DNA from: DATJLY01 sp035518375
Lineage (GTDB): Bacteria; Pseudomonadota; Alphaproteobacteria; ATCC43930; CGMCC-115725
Direction of reading: 5' to 3'
Assembly: GCA_035518375.1 (NCBI GenBank)
Contig: DATIXQ010000123.1
Coordinates: 19,206-83,205, forward strand
DNA length: 64,000 nucleotides
Part shown: piece by piece, positions 18,182 through 26,987 of the stretch
How the letters are laid out: every line of letters starts with the position of its first letter
Numbering within the stretch: position 1 is the first letter of the stretch
Made by a program: the position numbers and the translations under genes
The notes under the pieces: model-generated
Seen by the model: the letters and a program-made list of their open reading frames with translations, nothing else
Databases searched by the model: none
What the model was told of the DNA's origin: nothing

Positions 18182-19993
18182 TCAGGTTCCGGGCGCGCGC
18201 GTGATCGCCGCCGAGGACGCCTGGTCGTAGCCGGGCTCGACGCGCACGTCGACCACCGCGACCTCGCCCGCCTCGGCGGCCTTCACCGCCTTCTCGAGCG
18301 TGCCGGCGAGATCGCCGAGCTTCGTCACCGGGCCGAAGCCGGTCGCTCCTTGCGCGCTCGCGATCTGGGCGAAATCGATCTCCGGGCCTTTCATCTGCTG
18401 GCCGATCCACTTGTTCTCGACCGGCCGGCCGCGCTCCTTCGCCATGCGCTCCTGGTGCAGCTCGTCGTTATAGAAAGAGCGGTTGTTGGCGATGACGGCG
18501 AGGAACGGGATGCGATAGTGGACGGCGGTCCAGATCGCGCTGTTGCCCATCATGAAGTCGCCGTCGCCGAGGATCGCGACCGGGAGCCGGCCGGTGCCGC
18601 GCAGCGCCAAGGCCGCGCCCACCGTCGTTCCGGGGCCGGAGCCGACGCCGCCGCCGCCGTCGCTGCCGAGATGGTCCAAGGGATGCTTCATCGGCCACAG
18701 ATGCCCCGCCCAGGAGAGCGGATGGCGGATGAGGCTGATGGTGCGGCCGGCCACCGCCTGCTGCATCGCGCTTGCGAGCATTGGCACGGCGATCGATCCC
18801 GCCGCATCGCCCATCGCCACCTGCTGGCGCTGGAACGGCTTGCGGTTGGGCCATGACGGCTTCTTGCGCCCGCCAAGCTTCTGCGCCGCGGCGCGGATCG
18901 CGGCTGCCGCCGGATCGGTGTCGGCCATGATCTGCAGATCGACGGGCGGCAGGCCCTGATAATCCATGGCCCAGCCGCGATGGAGATGCTGGTCGAGCGA
19001 GACGTTGATGATGGTCGCGCCGACACGCTCGTTCTTGTAGGTGCTCTTGAACGTGCCCGCCGCGTCGACCCAGTCGAGCAGCAGGATCGCGTCGGCCGTC
19101 TTCACGAGCTCGCCTCCGACGCCGCTCGAGTACGTGCCTGGAGGCGCGCCCAGAAGCGCATGGTCGGTCGGGAACGCGGCGGCGAGCTTCAAATCGGTCA
19201 ACACCACCGCGCCCAAGGTCTCGGCGAGCTTGATGCGCTCGGCCCAGTCGCTTTCGCTGCGGCTGACGCGGCCCATGAGGATGAGCGGCCGCTCGGCCTC
19301 GAGCAGGATCTTCGCCGCCGCCTCGGCCTGTTGCTGTGAGGGCCCGACCGGCGCGGGCGGCAGATAGCGCTTCACCTCGGGTGCCGCCGGCGGCGCGTCG
19401 AGCTTCGTCTCCTGGAGCCCGACATCGAGCACGACATAGGTCGGGCCCTTGGGGCTCGTCGCCGCGATCTTGCGCGCGCGCAGGATCGATTCATAAGCCG
19501 CGCCGACCGAGGCCGGCTGGTCGTCCCACTTGGTGAAGTTGCGGATGAAGGCGCCATTGTCGCGCGTCGTGTGGATCCAGTCGATCCACGGCCGGCGCAG
19601 GCTCGCATCCTGCGGCCCGTTGGCGCCAAGGAGGATCAGCGGGGTGCGGTCGCACCAGGCGTTGTAGACCGCCATCGAGCCGTGCATCAGCCCGACATTC
19701 GCGTGGACGACGGCGAGCATCGGCTTTTCCGTGACCTTGGCCCAGCCGTGCGCGATCGCGACCGCCGCTTCCTCGTGCAGGCAGAGCAGCATCTGCGGGC
19801 GCTCGTTGCCAAGCTTGTTGACGAGGCTGTCATGGAGCCCGCGATATGACGAGCCAGGGTTCAGCGCGACATAGGGAATGTCGAGGCTGCGGATCGCCTC
19901 GGCCATGGCGTCGCTGCCCCAATGGGTCTTGCCCTCGGACGGCAGCGGCTTTTCGATGCCTTGGGGCTCGTTGGCGAAATCGACCTTCTTCAT
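18182..19993 (-). CDS. Thiamine-diphosphate-dependent enzyme, acetolactate synthase/benzoylformate decarboxylase superfamily
   Basis: A 603-residue enzyme with the three-domain layout of the superfamily. The N-terminal Pyr domain carries the presumed catalytic Glu74 (LCLHEEAAVAIAHG); a central domain lies around 210-350; the C-terminal PP domain has the Mg/ThDP motif GDGDFMMGNSAIW...ANN (about 474-503). GGAGG is 7 nt before the ATG. Superfamily reactions include decarboxylation of 2-oxo acids, acetohydroxyacid synthesis and sulfoacetaldehyde acetyltransfer; the sequence does not look like canonical IlvB or Xsc. As first gene of an importer operon it probably acts on the imported compound. No THI-box riboswitch is seen upstream. 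Confidence 0.85.
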   Translation of the reverse strand: MKKVDFANEPQGIEKPLPSEGKTHWGSDAMAEAIRSLDIPYVALNPGSSYRGLHDSLVNKLGNERPQMLLCLHEEAAVAIAHGWAKVTEKPMLAVVHANVGLMHGSMAVYNAWCDRTPLILLGANGPQDASLRRPWIDWIHTTRDNGAFIRNFTKWDDQPASVGAAYESILRARKIAATSPKGPTYVVLDVGLQETKLDAPPAAPEVKRYLPPAPVGPSQQQAEAAAKILLEAERPLILMGRVSRSESDWAERIKLAETLGAVVLTDLKLAAAFPTDHALLGAPPGTYSSGVGGELVKTADAILLLDWVDAAGTFKSTYKNERVGATIINVSLDQHLHRGWAMDYQGLPPVDLQIMADTDPAAAAIRAAAQKLGGRKKPSWPNRKPFQRQQVAMGDAAGSIAVPMLASAMQQAVAGRTISLIRHPLSWAGHLWPMKHPLDHLGSDGGGGVGSGPGTTVGAALALRGTGRLPVAILGDGDFMMGNSAIWTAVHYRIPFLAVIANNRSFYNDELHQERMAKERGRPVENKWIGQQMKGPEIDFAQIASAQGATGFGPVTKLGDLAGTLEKAVKAAEAGEVAVVDVRVEPGYDQASSAAITRAPGT

Positions 19994-20081
19994 CGCAAAT
20001 CCTCCGCGTCCTTATTTGCCGTGGGTTCTTGCCGATATTGCCGCGCCCGCGGGCGAGGGGCAAAGGGGTTGTTCCGGGGGG

Positions 20082-20765
20082 CTAAAGCTGCGCCAGCCGC
20101 ACGGCGCCATAGAGCATCGCCATGCCGAGGATGGTGGCGATGCCGGCGCGCGGGCCCGCATCGGGATGCGCACTCGCCGAAGGCAACAGGTCGCTCGCAC
20201 CGATATAGAGGAAGAAGCCGGCGAAGATGCCGAGAACGAGGCCGAGCGCGTTCTCGCCAAGGCCGAGCGACCAGCCGACGGCCGCGCCGGCGACGGGCGC
20301 CAGCGCGTCGGCGAGAAGCCAGCGCCGCGCGACGCCGTCGCCGGCGCCCGCGCGCCGCACCACCGTCACCGTGTTGATGCCGTCGCAAAGGTCGTGCACG
20401 ACGACGCCCACCGCGACGACCGCGCCCGCCGCGATGGAGACATTGAACGAGACGCCGATCGCGAGCCCGTCGAGGAAACTGTGCAGCGAGAGCGTGAGCC
20501 CGCCCAGCGCGCCGCGCCGCGTTGCCTGCGCCACGCTCTTGTGCAGAAGGTGATAGACCGCGTAGCCCGCGGCGACGAGGACGAAGACGAGCGACGCGTC
20601 GCCGCTCAGCTCGATCGCCTCCGGCAGGAGATCGAAGAGCGCGACGCCGATGACCGCCCCGGCGCTGAAGCCCAAGACGAGCGCCATGTGCCGCTCGATG
20701 CGCAGCACGAAGAGGCCGCCCGCGAGCGTCATGGCAAAGGCGAGCAGACTCACGGCAATGGGCAT
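20082..20765 (-). CDS. ZIP-family divalent metal transporter
   Basis: A 227-residue polytopic membrane protein with about eight helices. The helix 4 metal site is LSLHSFLDGLAIG (His95, Asp99) and helix 5 carries VVHDLCDGIN (His124, Asp128), where many ZIPs have HExxHE; the Glu-to-Asp change may shift metal preference. Members move Zn, Fe or Mn into the cytoplasm, though this ZupT/GufA-like class is not assigned more finely. The start at ATG 20765 precedes the first helix; an earlier frame start adds only a non-helical leader. It is followed by the thiamine-diphosphate operon after about 90 nt, probably separately transcribed. Confidence 0.85.
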   Translation of the reverse strand: MPIAVSLLAFAMTLAGGLFVLRIERHMALVLGFSAGAVIGVALFDLLPEAIELSGDASLVFVLVAAGYAVYHLLHKSVAQATRRGALGGLTLSLHSFLDGLAIGVSFNVSIAAGAVVAVGVVVHDLCDGINTVTVVRRAGAGDGVARRWLLADALAPVAGAAVGWSLGLGENALGLVLGIFAGFFLYIGASDLLPSASAHPDAGPRAGIATILGMAMLYGAVRLAQL

Positions 20766-20878
20766 TCGGGAGACCGCGCCGGGGATACTGCCGCGGACCC
20801 AAACACATCGCGGCCGGTTCGGCAAGCTGCTTGCGCTAAGGGTAAGTGAAGCGTGCGAGGCATGTTTCGAGCGCTGTT

Positions 20879-20995
20879 TGCCCTCTCCCCACCGGGGAGA
20901 GGGTTAGGGTGAGGGGGCGTTCGAGCGTGTGAGGTGCAATGCTCCCCCTCACCTGACGCTGCGCACCATCCTCTCCCCGGAGGGGAGAGGATGGT
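20879..20995. repeat. Pair of REP-like palindromes (CCCTCTCCCC type), opposite orientation
   Basis: Palindromes lie at 20881-20903, followed by TTAGGGTGAGGGGG, and at 20968-20992, preceded by CTCCCCCTCACC. The flanking tails show that the two copies face each other, a typical REP pair arrangement, between the phosphoesterase and ZIP genes. Same family as 2404 and 39182. Confidence 0.75.
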
Positions 20996-21009
20996 GTCGT
21001 GGAACGGCC

Positions 21010-22560
21010 CTAGCTCTTCTTCTGACGCCCGAACACGAGCGCGTGCGTCAGATCGCCCATTGGCTTGCTGCCGTGCGCGGCCAAGGCCTGATCGCGCGCG
21101 GCGAGCCCGGGCAGCACCGGCAGGCTCCAGCGCCGCGTGATGAAGCGCAGGATCGAGGTCGTGTCGTATTGCGTGTGATCGATATAGCCGCGCCGCGCGA
21201 ACGGCGAGACGATGAGCGCGGGAATGCGGTTGCCCGGGCCCCAGCGGTCGGCCTTGGGCGGCGCCACGTGGTCCCAGAAGCCGCCATTCTCGTCATAGGT
21301 CACGACGACGAGCATGTGCGCCCACTGCTTGCCCTTCTGCAGATGCGCGATAACGTCGGCGATGTGCGCATCGCCCGAGGCGACGTCGGCATAGCCGCCG
21401 TGCTCGTTCAAATTCCCTTGCGGCTTGTAGAAGGTGACGGGCGGCAGGTTGCCCTCGTCGATCGCCTTGATGAACGCCTCGCCGTTCATGCCGCCGTCGC
21501 GCAGATGCTCGGCGCGCGCCGGGGTGCCGGGCGCAAGGTCGGCCATATAGTTGAAGGGCTGATGGTGGAATTGGAAATTGGGCACGGGCGTCGCGTTCTT
21601 GCCGTCGAGCGTCACCTGCCACGCGCCGGCGTACCACGCCCAGCCGATGCCTTTCGCGCTCAAGAGATCGCCGATCGTCTGCATTGTCTGCGGCGGCAGC
21701 GTGTCCGGCTTCATCGGGTCAGCGGTCGCGGGGTCTGCGCCCTGCGCCGGCTTGTTGTGGCTCGGCTGATAGGGCGGCTGCATCGTGTTGACGGCGTATC
21801 CGTCCGGGGTGATGTTTCCGTCGGAGACGAACTTGGGCACGCCGTCGAGCGCCGATTTCGGCGAATTGTCGGCGACCTTGAGCGAGATGCCGTCGGCCTC
21901 GACGGCGGCGATCGAGGGCTTCGCCGCGCTCTTGTCGGCATCGGGATATTGCGGCGCGCAGGCGCAGATCAGCATGAAGTGATTGAGGAACGAGCCGCCG
22001 AACGCGCCCTGGAAGAAATTGTCGGCGAGCGTATAGCGCTTCGCGATCGCCCAGAGCGGCAGCTTGGCGCCGCTCTGGTAATGGCCCATGACGAGCCCGC
22101 CCGAATCCGCCCAGGCGGCGAACTTGTCGTTCTTGCCGCCGTCCAACTGCATCTGCTCCTCATAGAAGCGGTGCCATAGGTCGCGGTGAACGACATCGAG
22201 CGGCTCGTTGAAGCCCTTGGGATCGTCGATCGCGAAGAGCTTGTTCGGCAGATGCGCCGTCATCGCCTCGGTGACGGGCGGGTTCACGCCCGGCGCGGTG
22301 AGTCCGCCCCAGATGCGCGGCAGATCGGCCATCACCTTGCCGTCGCGGTCGCGCTGCTCGTAGGCCGCGCGCGTCACGTGCTGCAATCCGTTGGCGCCGG
22401 GATAGAAGCCGTAGAGGTTGTCGAAGCTGCGGTTCTCGGCATAGATCACGACGAGCGTGTCGATGCGGTCGATGCCGCGTGGCGCCGGCGCGTCCGCGGC
22501 ATGCACCGCTGTGGCGATCGTCGTGGCCGCGAGTGCCGCCAAAAAGCCGCGCAGAATCAT
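21010..22560 (-). CDS. Secreted phosphoesterase, acid phosphatase AcpA/phospholipase C family
   Basis: A 516-residue periplasmic or secreted enzyme of the alkaline-phosphatase-superfamily branch that includes AcpA and bacterial phospholipases C. The signal peptide covers residues 1-21 (LAALAATTIATAVHA). The metal and nucleophile region is IYAENRSFDNLYG (ENRSFDN 42-48) and the second metal motif is TYDENGGFWDHVAPP (about 420). GNLNEHGGY and IPALIVSPFARRGYID complete the family pattern. AGGGGA precedes the ATG. It is divergent from the di-haem peroxidase gene, with 106 nt between. The natural substrate (phosphomonoester or phospholipid) is unknown. Confidence 0.88.
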   Translation of the reverse strand: MILRGFLAALAATTIATAVHAADAPAPRGIDRIDTLVVIYAENRSFDNLYGFYPGANGLQHVTRAAYEQRDRDGKVMADLPRIWGGLTAPGVNPPVTEAMTAHLPNKLFAIDDPKGFNEPLDVVHRDLWHRFYEEQMQLDGGKNDKFAAWADSGGLVMGHYQSGAKLPLWAIAKRYTLADNFFQGAFGGSFLNHFMLICACAPQYPDADKSAAKPSIAAVEADGISLKVADNSPKSALDGVPKFVSDGNITPDGYAVNTMQPPYQPSHNKPAQGADPATADPMKPDTLPPQTMQTIGDLLSAKGIGWAWYAGAWQVTLDGKNATPVPNFQFHHQPFNYMADLAPGTPARAEHLRDGGMNGEAFIKAIDEGNLPPVTFYKPQGNLNEHGGYADVASGDAHIADVIAHLQKGKQWAHMLVVVTYDENGGFWDHVAPPKADRWGPGNRIPALIVSPFARRGYIDHTQYDTTSILRFITRRWSLPVLPGLAARDQALAAHGSKPMGDLTHALVFGRQKKS

Positions 22561-22666
22561 GGCTTCCCCTCTTTCCCTTGTTTGCCGCCTTCTAGCGCCG
22601 CCCCGAGACAGATTTGTGACAGCGCCGATGCTGGCACGGTGCGCCTCTCTCCGTCATTGTGCCGCG

Positions 22667-23863
22667 ATGCGGTTCGTCGTGGTACTCGCCTGCGCTTTCG
22701 CGATCTATGCCTCGGGCGCCGCGGGCCAGGCCCTGTCGCGTCCCGATGCCTATGCGCGCGCGGCGGCGATGAGCGCGCTCGGCCGGAAGCTGTTCTTCGA
22801 GCCGGCGCTCTCGGCCTCGGGCAAGATGGCGTGCGCCACCTGCCACGATCCGGCGCACGCCTTCGGTCCTGCTGACGCGCGCGCGGTCGCGCTGGGCGGC
22901 GCGGATCTGCGCCAGAGCGGCGTGCGCGCCGTGCCCTCGTTCAAATATCTCCAGATCGTGCCGCAATTCACCGAGCATTTCTTCGACTCCGACGATTCCG
23001 GCAACGAGAGCGTCGACAACGGACCGACCGGCGGCCTCACCTGGGACGGGCGCGCGGACCGCGGCCGCGACCAGGCGCGCTTTCCGCTGCTGTCGCCTTA
23101 TGAGATGGCGAACCGCGATCCGCGAGAGATCGCGGCTCGTGCGCTCGCGGCGGGCTATGGACCCGCGCTTCGCCGCGTCAGCGCCGATCCCTTCGCGGCG
23201 ATCCTCGTCGCGCTTGAAACCTTCGAGGAGGATGCGGCGGCCTTCTATCCCTATTCGAGCAAGTACGATGCGGTGCTGGCGGGCAAGGCCGCGCTCACGC
23301 CCGAGGAGGCGCGCGGTCGCGCGCTTTTCGAGGATCCTGGCAAAGGCAACTGCGCCCTCTGCCACATCAGCGAGCGCGGCGCCGACGGCCGTCCGCCGCA
23401 ATTCACCGATTACGGCTACGCCGCGCTCGGCGCCCCCCGCAACCGCGAGATCCCTGCCAACGCCGATCCCGCCTATTTCGATCTCGGCCTGTGCGGGCCG
23501 CTCCGCACCGATCTCGCCGGGCGCAAGGATTATTGCGGCATGTTCATCACGCCCACCTTGCGCAACGTGGCATTGCGGCAGAGCTTCTTCCACAACGGCG
23601 TGTTCCACAGCCTGCGCGACGCCGTCGCGTTCTATGCCTCGCGCGAGACCGATCCGGCGCACTGGTATCCGAAGAACGCCGACGGCACGGTGCGGAAATA
23701 TGACGACCTGCCGCCGGAATACGCCGGCAACGTCGATCGCGAGCCGCCGTTCGACCGCGCGCCGGGCGATCCGCCCGCGCTCGATCAAGGCGAGATCGAC
23801 GACATCGTGGCCTTCCTCAAGACGCTGACCGACGGCTACCGGCCCACCGAAGCCCGGCGCTGA
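22667..23863 (+). CDS. Di-haem cytochrome c peroxidase/MauG family protein
   Basis: A 398-residue periplasmic protein with a signal peptide (VVVLACAFAIYASGAAG) and two c-type haem sites: CATCH (56-60) and CALCH (229-233). This is the two-domain plan of bacterial cytochrome c peroxidases and MauG. The family either reduces hydrogen peroxide with electrons from cytochrome c or carries out long-range oxidation of protein partners. No mau genes are present, so a peroxidase or unknown oxidase role is likely. ATG 22667 was chosen because the signal peptide starts there; an earlier in-frame start would overlap the phosphoesterase gene on the other strand. Confidence 0.88.
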   Translation: MRFVVVLACAFAIYASGAAGQALSRPDAYARAAAMSALGRKLFFEPALSASGKMACATCHDPAHAFGPADARAVALGGADLRQSGVRAVPSFKYLQIVPQFTEHFFDSDDSGNESVDNGPTGGLTWDGRADRGRDQARFPLLSPYEMANRDPREIAARALAAGYGPALRRVSADPFAAILVALETFEEDAAAFYPYSSKYDAVLAGKAALTPEEARGRALFEDPGKGNCALCHISERGADGRPPQFTDYGYAALGAPRNREIPANADPAYFDLGLCGPLRTDLAGRKDYCGMFITPTLRNVALRQSFFHNGVFHSLRDAVAFYASRETDPAHWYPKNADGTVRKYDDLPPEYAGNVDREPPFDRAPGDPPALDQGEIDDIVAFLKTLTDGYRPTEARR

Positions 23864-23887
23864 AAAATGGTGTAGCATCGGCCCGCC

Positions 23888-24907
23888 ATGAGCCAATGGA
23901 CCCCGACCTTCACGCCCGACGGGCGTCTTGCCCTCTCGCTCGCGATCAGCGAGTACGACCATGTGCGCGACCTTGCGACCGGCATCGTGCGGCCGCAGGG
24001 GATTGCCGTGAACGTGCTCTCTTTCGCGGTCGAGGAGATCTTCCATCGCTTCACGCGCTATCGCGAATGGGAAGTCTCCGAGATGTCGATGGGGAAATAT
24101 TCCTCGCTCGTCTCGCAAGGCGACACGAGCGTCGCCGCCATCCCGGTCTTCCCCTCGCGCGTCTTCCGCCATTCCTCGATCTACGTGCGCAAAGGTGGCT
24201 CCGTGCGCGCGCCGCAGGATCTGCGCGGCAAGCGCGTGGGATTGCCGGAATGGGCGCAGACGGCGGCCGTCTATACCCGCGGCATGCTTGTCCACGAGTA
24301 CGGGGTCAAGCTCAACGAGGTCGAGTGGGTGCAGGCCGGCGTCGATGAGCCCGGCCGCGTCGAGAAAGTCGAGCTGAAGCTGCCGCCGGGCGTACGCGTG
24401 ACGCCGCGGCCGGATTCCTCGCTCGACCGCATGCTGCGCGCGGGCGAGATCGATGCCGCCATGTCGGCGCACGCGCCGCCCTCGTTCGAGGCGGGCAACG
24501 CCGACATCGTCCGCCTCTTTCCGGACTATCGCGGCGTCGAGGAGGCCTATTTCCGCAAGACCGGGATTTATCCGATCATGCACGTGATCGCGCTCCGGTC
24601 CGAGGTGCTGGCGCGCTTCCCGTGGGTGGCGACGAACCTCATGGAAGCGTTCGAGGCGGCCAAGGTTCGGAGCCTCGCGCGCTCGCGCGAGATCACGGCG
24701 AGCCGCTTCCCGGTGCCGTGGATCGCGGATATTGCCGACCGTGCCGCCGAGCTGTTCGACGGCGACCCCATGCCCTACGGCATCGCCGCCAATCGCACCA
24801 CGCTGGCAGCCTATCTCCGCTTCGCGCACGAGCAGGGCGTGTGCCACAAGCTCCTGGAGCCGGAAGATTTGTTCCCGCCCGAGGTCCGCACCGCCTTCAA
24901 GGTCTGA
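23888..24907 (+). CDS. 4,5-dihydroxyphthalate decarboxylase-like protein
   Basis: A 339-residue cytoplasmic protein of the Pht5/4,5-dihydroxyphthalate decarboxylase family, which has a periplasmic-binding-protein type II fold without a signal peptide. Characteristic stretches are ISEYDHVRDL, the IFHRFTRYREWEVSEMSMG box, GLPEWAQTAAVYTRGML, and YPIMHVIALR. The family includes true decarboxylases and uncharacterised binding-like proteins, so function is inferred. It starts 24 nt after the peroxidase gene. A phthalate-dioxygenase-like Rieske gene at 46.7 kb would fit the same pathway but is 22 kb away. Confidence 0.75.
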   Translation: MSQWTPTFTPDGRLALSLAISEYDHVRDLATGIVRPQGIAVNVLSFAVEEIFHRFTRYREWEVSEMSMGKYSSLVSQGDTSVAAIPVFPSRVFRHSSIYVRKGGSVRAPQDLRGKRVGLPEWAQTAAVYTRGMLVHEYGVKLNEVEWVQAGVDEPGRVEKVELKLPPGVRVTPRPDSSLDRMLRAGEIDAAMSAHAPPSFEAGNADIVRLFPDYRGVEEAYFRKTGIYPIMHVIALRSEVLARFPWVATNLMEAFEAAKVRSLARSREITASRFPVPWIADIADRAAELFDGDPMPYGIAANRTTLAAYLRFAHEQGVCHKLLEPEDLFPPEVRTAFKV

Positions 24908-24919
24908 GGCGCGCCGGGA

Positions 24920-25345
24920 CTAGGGCGAAGGCACGGCCGGCGTTTCGAGCACGCGCCACAAGCCGCGGAACAAGGCGACGAGCCGGTCGCCCACGGTGAC
25001 GCGTACGTCGTAAGTGGCGCTGCGCCGGGTCCGCGTCACCTCGATCGCTTCGGCCTCGAGCCGCTCGCCGCGCTGGGCCGGGCTCACATAGGTGATGTGC
25101 GCCGTCTGCGTCAGACACGAGGTGCCGCGCGAGAGGCACGCATAAGCCCCGGTCATGTCGGCGAGCGTGAAGATGTAGCCGCCCTGGCAGATGCCGTGGC
25201 CGCCGACCATGCGGTCGCTGACGACGAACGCGAGCCTCGCATAGCCGGCGCGGCCCTCGACCAGCTCGACGCCGAGATCGCGCCCGACACCGTTGCGCGT
25301 GGCGATGGCGGTGAGAATGCGCGCCGCCTCGGCATCCGAACTCAT
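24920..25345 (-). CDS. paaI: PaaI-type hotdog thioesterase
   Basis: A 141-residue single-hotdog acyl-CoA thioesterase. The active-site helix is GGHGICQGGYIFTLADMTGAYA, with the catalytic Asp63 (LADM) and the GG-H-G turn typical of hydroxyphenylacetyl-CoA thioesterases, which rescue CoA from dead-end phenylacetate intermediates. ATG 25345 was chosen from the homologous N-terminus (SSDAEAARIL); the upstream extension of the frame is not protein-like. No other paa genes are nearby, so the role as PaaI proper is by similarity. It is convergent with the decarboxylase-like gene and divergent from the first GST. Confidence 0.82.
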   Translation of the reverse strand: MSSDAEAARILTAIATRNGVGRDLGVELVEGRAGYARLAFVVSDRMVGGHGICQGGYIFTLADMTGAYACLSRGTSCLTQTAHITYVSPAQRGERLEAEAIEVTRTRRSATYDVRVTVGDRLVALFRGLWRVLETPAVPSP

Positions 25346-25427
25346 GCGATAGCTCCCCCAATGGCAAAAGGCGGCGCAGTCTAGCGGGGCACGCGCGCCC
25401 GCGCGATAATCGGGCGAGGAGGCCGAC

Positions 25428-26222
25428 ATGCTCGAACTCTATCACCATGGCACGTCCGTGTGCGCCGCGAAGCCGCGCATCGTCTTTGCCGAAAAGCGCC
25501 TCGAGTGGACGGGCCATTATGTCGATATCCTCAAGGGCGAGCAGTTTTCGCCCGAATATCTGAAGCTCAATCCCAAGCATGTCGTGCCGACGCTGATCCA
25601 CGACGGCCACGTCATCCGGGAATCGACCCTGATCGGCGAATATCTCGACGAGGTGTTTCCCGATCCGCCGCTCAGGCCCGCGGCGCCGCTCGACCGCGTC
25701 ACCATGCGGCTCTGGACGAAGCGGCTCGACGAGGAGCTTCATCCTGCAACCGGCATCGTCACCTACGCGATCTCGCACCGCTTCGCCGTCATGGCGAATG
25801 GGCCCGCAGCGGTCGAGCGCTGGGTCAACCAGGGAAGCCCGGCCGAGCGGGTCCGCCGGCGGCAGCGCATGGAGAACGGCATCGACGATCCCGAGGCGCA
25901 AGCCGCGCTCCGCATCTACGACCGCTTCCTCGCCGACATGGAGACGCAGCTCAAAGAGACGCCATGGCTCGCGGGCGACCGGTTTTCGCTCGCCGAGGTC
26001 GGTGTCATCCCGTATGTCAATCGTCTCGACCGGCTACAGCTATCGGGCCTTTGGACGGAGGCGCGCCCGCGCCTTGCCGACTGGTGGCGCCGCATCCAGG
26101 CGCGGCCGAGCTTCAAGCCCGCGCTGCGCGCCTACGAGCCCAAGGAAGTCGCCGAGATCATGCGCGCCAAAGGCGTCGAGGCCTGGCCCAAGGTGCGCGC
26201 CATTCTGGCCAATGCGGCCTGA
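25428..26222 (+). CDS. Glutathione S-transferase family protein (first of pair)
   Basis: A 264-residue GST. The N-terminal thioredoxin-like domain (1-80: MLELYHHGTSVCAAKPR, then VPTLIHDGHVIRESTLIGEYL, where VPTL and ES contact glutathione) is followed by an all-helical C-terminal domain with the LAGDRFSLAEVGVIPYV N-capping region. GAGGAGG is at a good distance before ATG 25428. It forms a tandem with the next gene (10-nt gap). Members detoxify electrophiles, dehalogenate, or isomerise maleylpyruvate; the specificity is not evident. Confidence 0.87.
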   Translation: MLELYHHGTSVCAAKPRIVFAEKRLEWTGHYVDILKGEQFSPEYLKLNPKHVVPTLIHDGHVIRESTLIGEYLDEVFPDPPLRPAAPLDRVTMRLWTKRLDEELHPATGIVTYAISHRFAVMANGPAAVERWVNQGSPAERVRRRQRMENGIDDPEAQAALRIYDRFLADMETQLKETPWLAGDRFSLAEVGVIPYVNRLDRLQLSGLWTEARPRLADWWRRIQARPSFKPALRAYEPKEVAEIMRAKGVEAWPKVRAILANAA

Positions 26223-26232
26223 GGAGGAAGAT

Positions 26233-26958
26233 ATGCTCGAGCTCTATCACGCCGGACTGACGACCTGCTCCAAGAAATCGCGGCTCTGCCTCAAGGAGAA
26301 GGGCCTGCCGTACAAGAGCCACTACGTGCGGCTCGACAAGTTCGAGCATCACACGCCCGAATATCTGAAGCTCAACCCCAACGGCATCGTGCCGACGCTC
26401 GTGCACGATGGCCGCGTCGTCATCGAATCCGGCGTCATCAACGAATATGTGGATGAGGTCTTCCCCGAGGTGCCGCTGCGCCCGGCCGATCCGTTGACGC
26501 GCGCGAAGATGCGCGTCTTCTGCAAGATGGCCGATGAATACGCCCTGCCGGCGACGCGCGTGCCGACCTGGGCGCGCACCAAGTCCGCGAACCTCAAGGC
26601 CATGAGCGAGCAGGAGTTCGAGCGCACCATCCACGACACGCCGCTCGTCGATCATCAGCTCAAGATGAAGGCGCTGCGCGGCGAGGGTTTCTCGAAGAAG
26701 GAGTTCGAGGAAGCCTATGGCCGCATGGATTATGTGTTCGATCGCTGCGAGACCGCGCTCGCCGATGGCCCCTATCTCGCCGGCCGCGACTACAGCCTCG
26801 CCGACATCGCCATCCTGCCTTATGTCTTCGCCTTCAATCTCGTGCGGCCCGAGTTGTTTCAAAACCATCCGCGCACGAAGGAGTGGTACGGGCGCGTGAT
26901 GGCGCGGCCCGCCGTCAAGGCGACCTACGAGCCGTCGGAGGAAGCGCCCGCGCACTGA
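26233..26958 (+). CDS. Glutathione S-transferase family protein (second of pair)
   Basis: A 241-residue GST and a paralogue of the preceding gene: the N-termini share LELYH, HTPEYLKLNP-type segments, VPTLVHDG and ES. The active-site region is GLTTCSKKSRLCLKEKGL. The C-terminal domain contains LAGRDYSLADIAILPYV. GAGGAGGA lies just before ATG 26233, and the gene is co-transcribed with the first GST and the nitronate monooxygenase 29 nt downstream. The pair may make a heterodimer or handle related substrates after local duplication. Confidence 0.87.
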   Translation: MLELYHAGLTTCSKKSRLCLKEKGLPYKSHYVRLDKFEHHTPEYLKLNPNGIVPTLVHDGRVVIESGVINEYVDEVFPEVPLRPADPLTRAKMRVFCKMADEYALPATRVPTWARTKSANLKAMSEQEFERTIHDTPLVDHQLKMKALRGEGFSKKEFEEAYGRMDYVFDRCETALADGPYLAGRDYSLADIAILPYVFAFNLVRPELFQNHPRTKEWYGRVMARPAVKATYEPSEEAPAH

Positions 26959-26987
26959 CCCGCGCGCGCGGGAGAGGGAGACCGCTC

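Noticed and set aside
19994..20081. THI-box riboswitch upstream of the thiamine-diphosphate enzyme and NMT1-type importer
   Set aside because: The 88-nt leader has neither the CTGAGA nor the ACCTGA-type conserved segments and is too short for the structure.
24608..24847. Reading the 23888-24907 product as a periplasmic ABC receptor
   Set aside because: It has the binding-protein fold but no signal peptide, and no transporter genes adjoin it; the dihydroxyphthalate decarboxylase family fits better.
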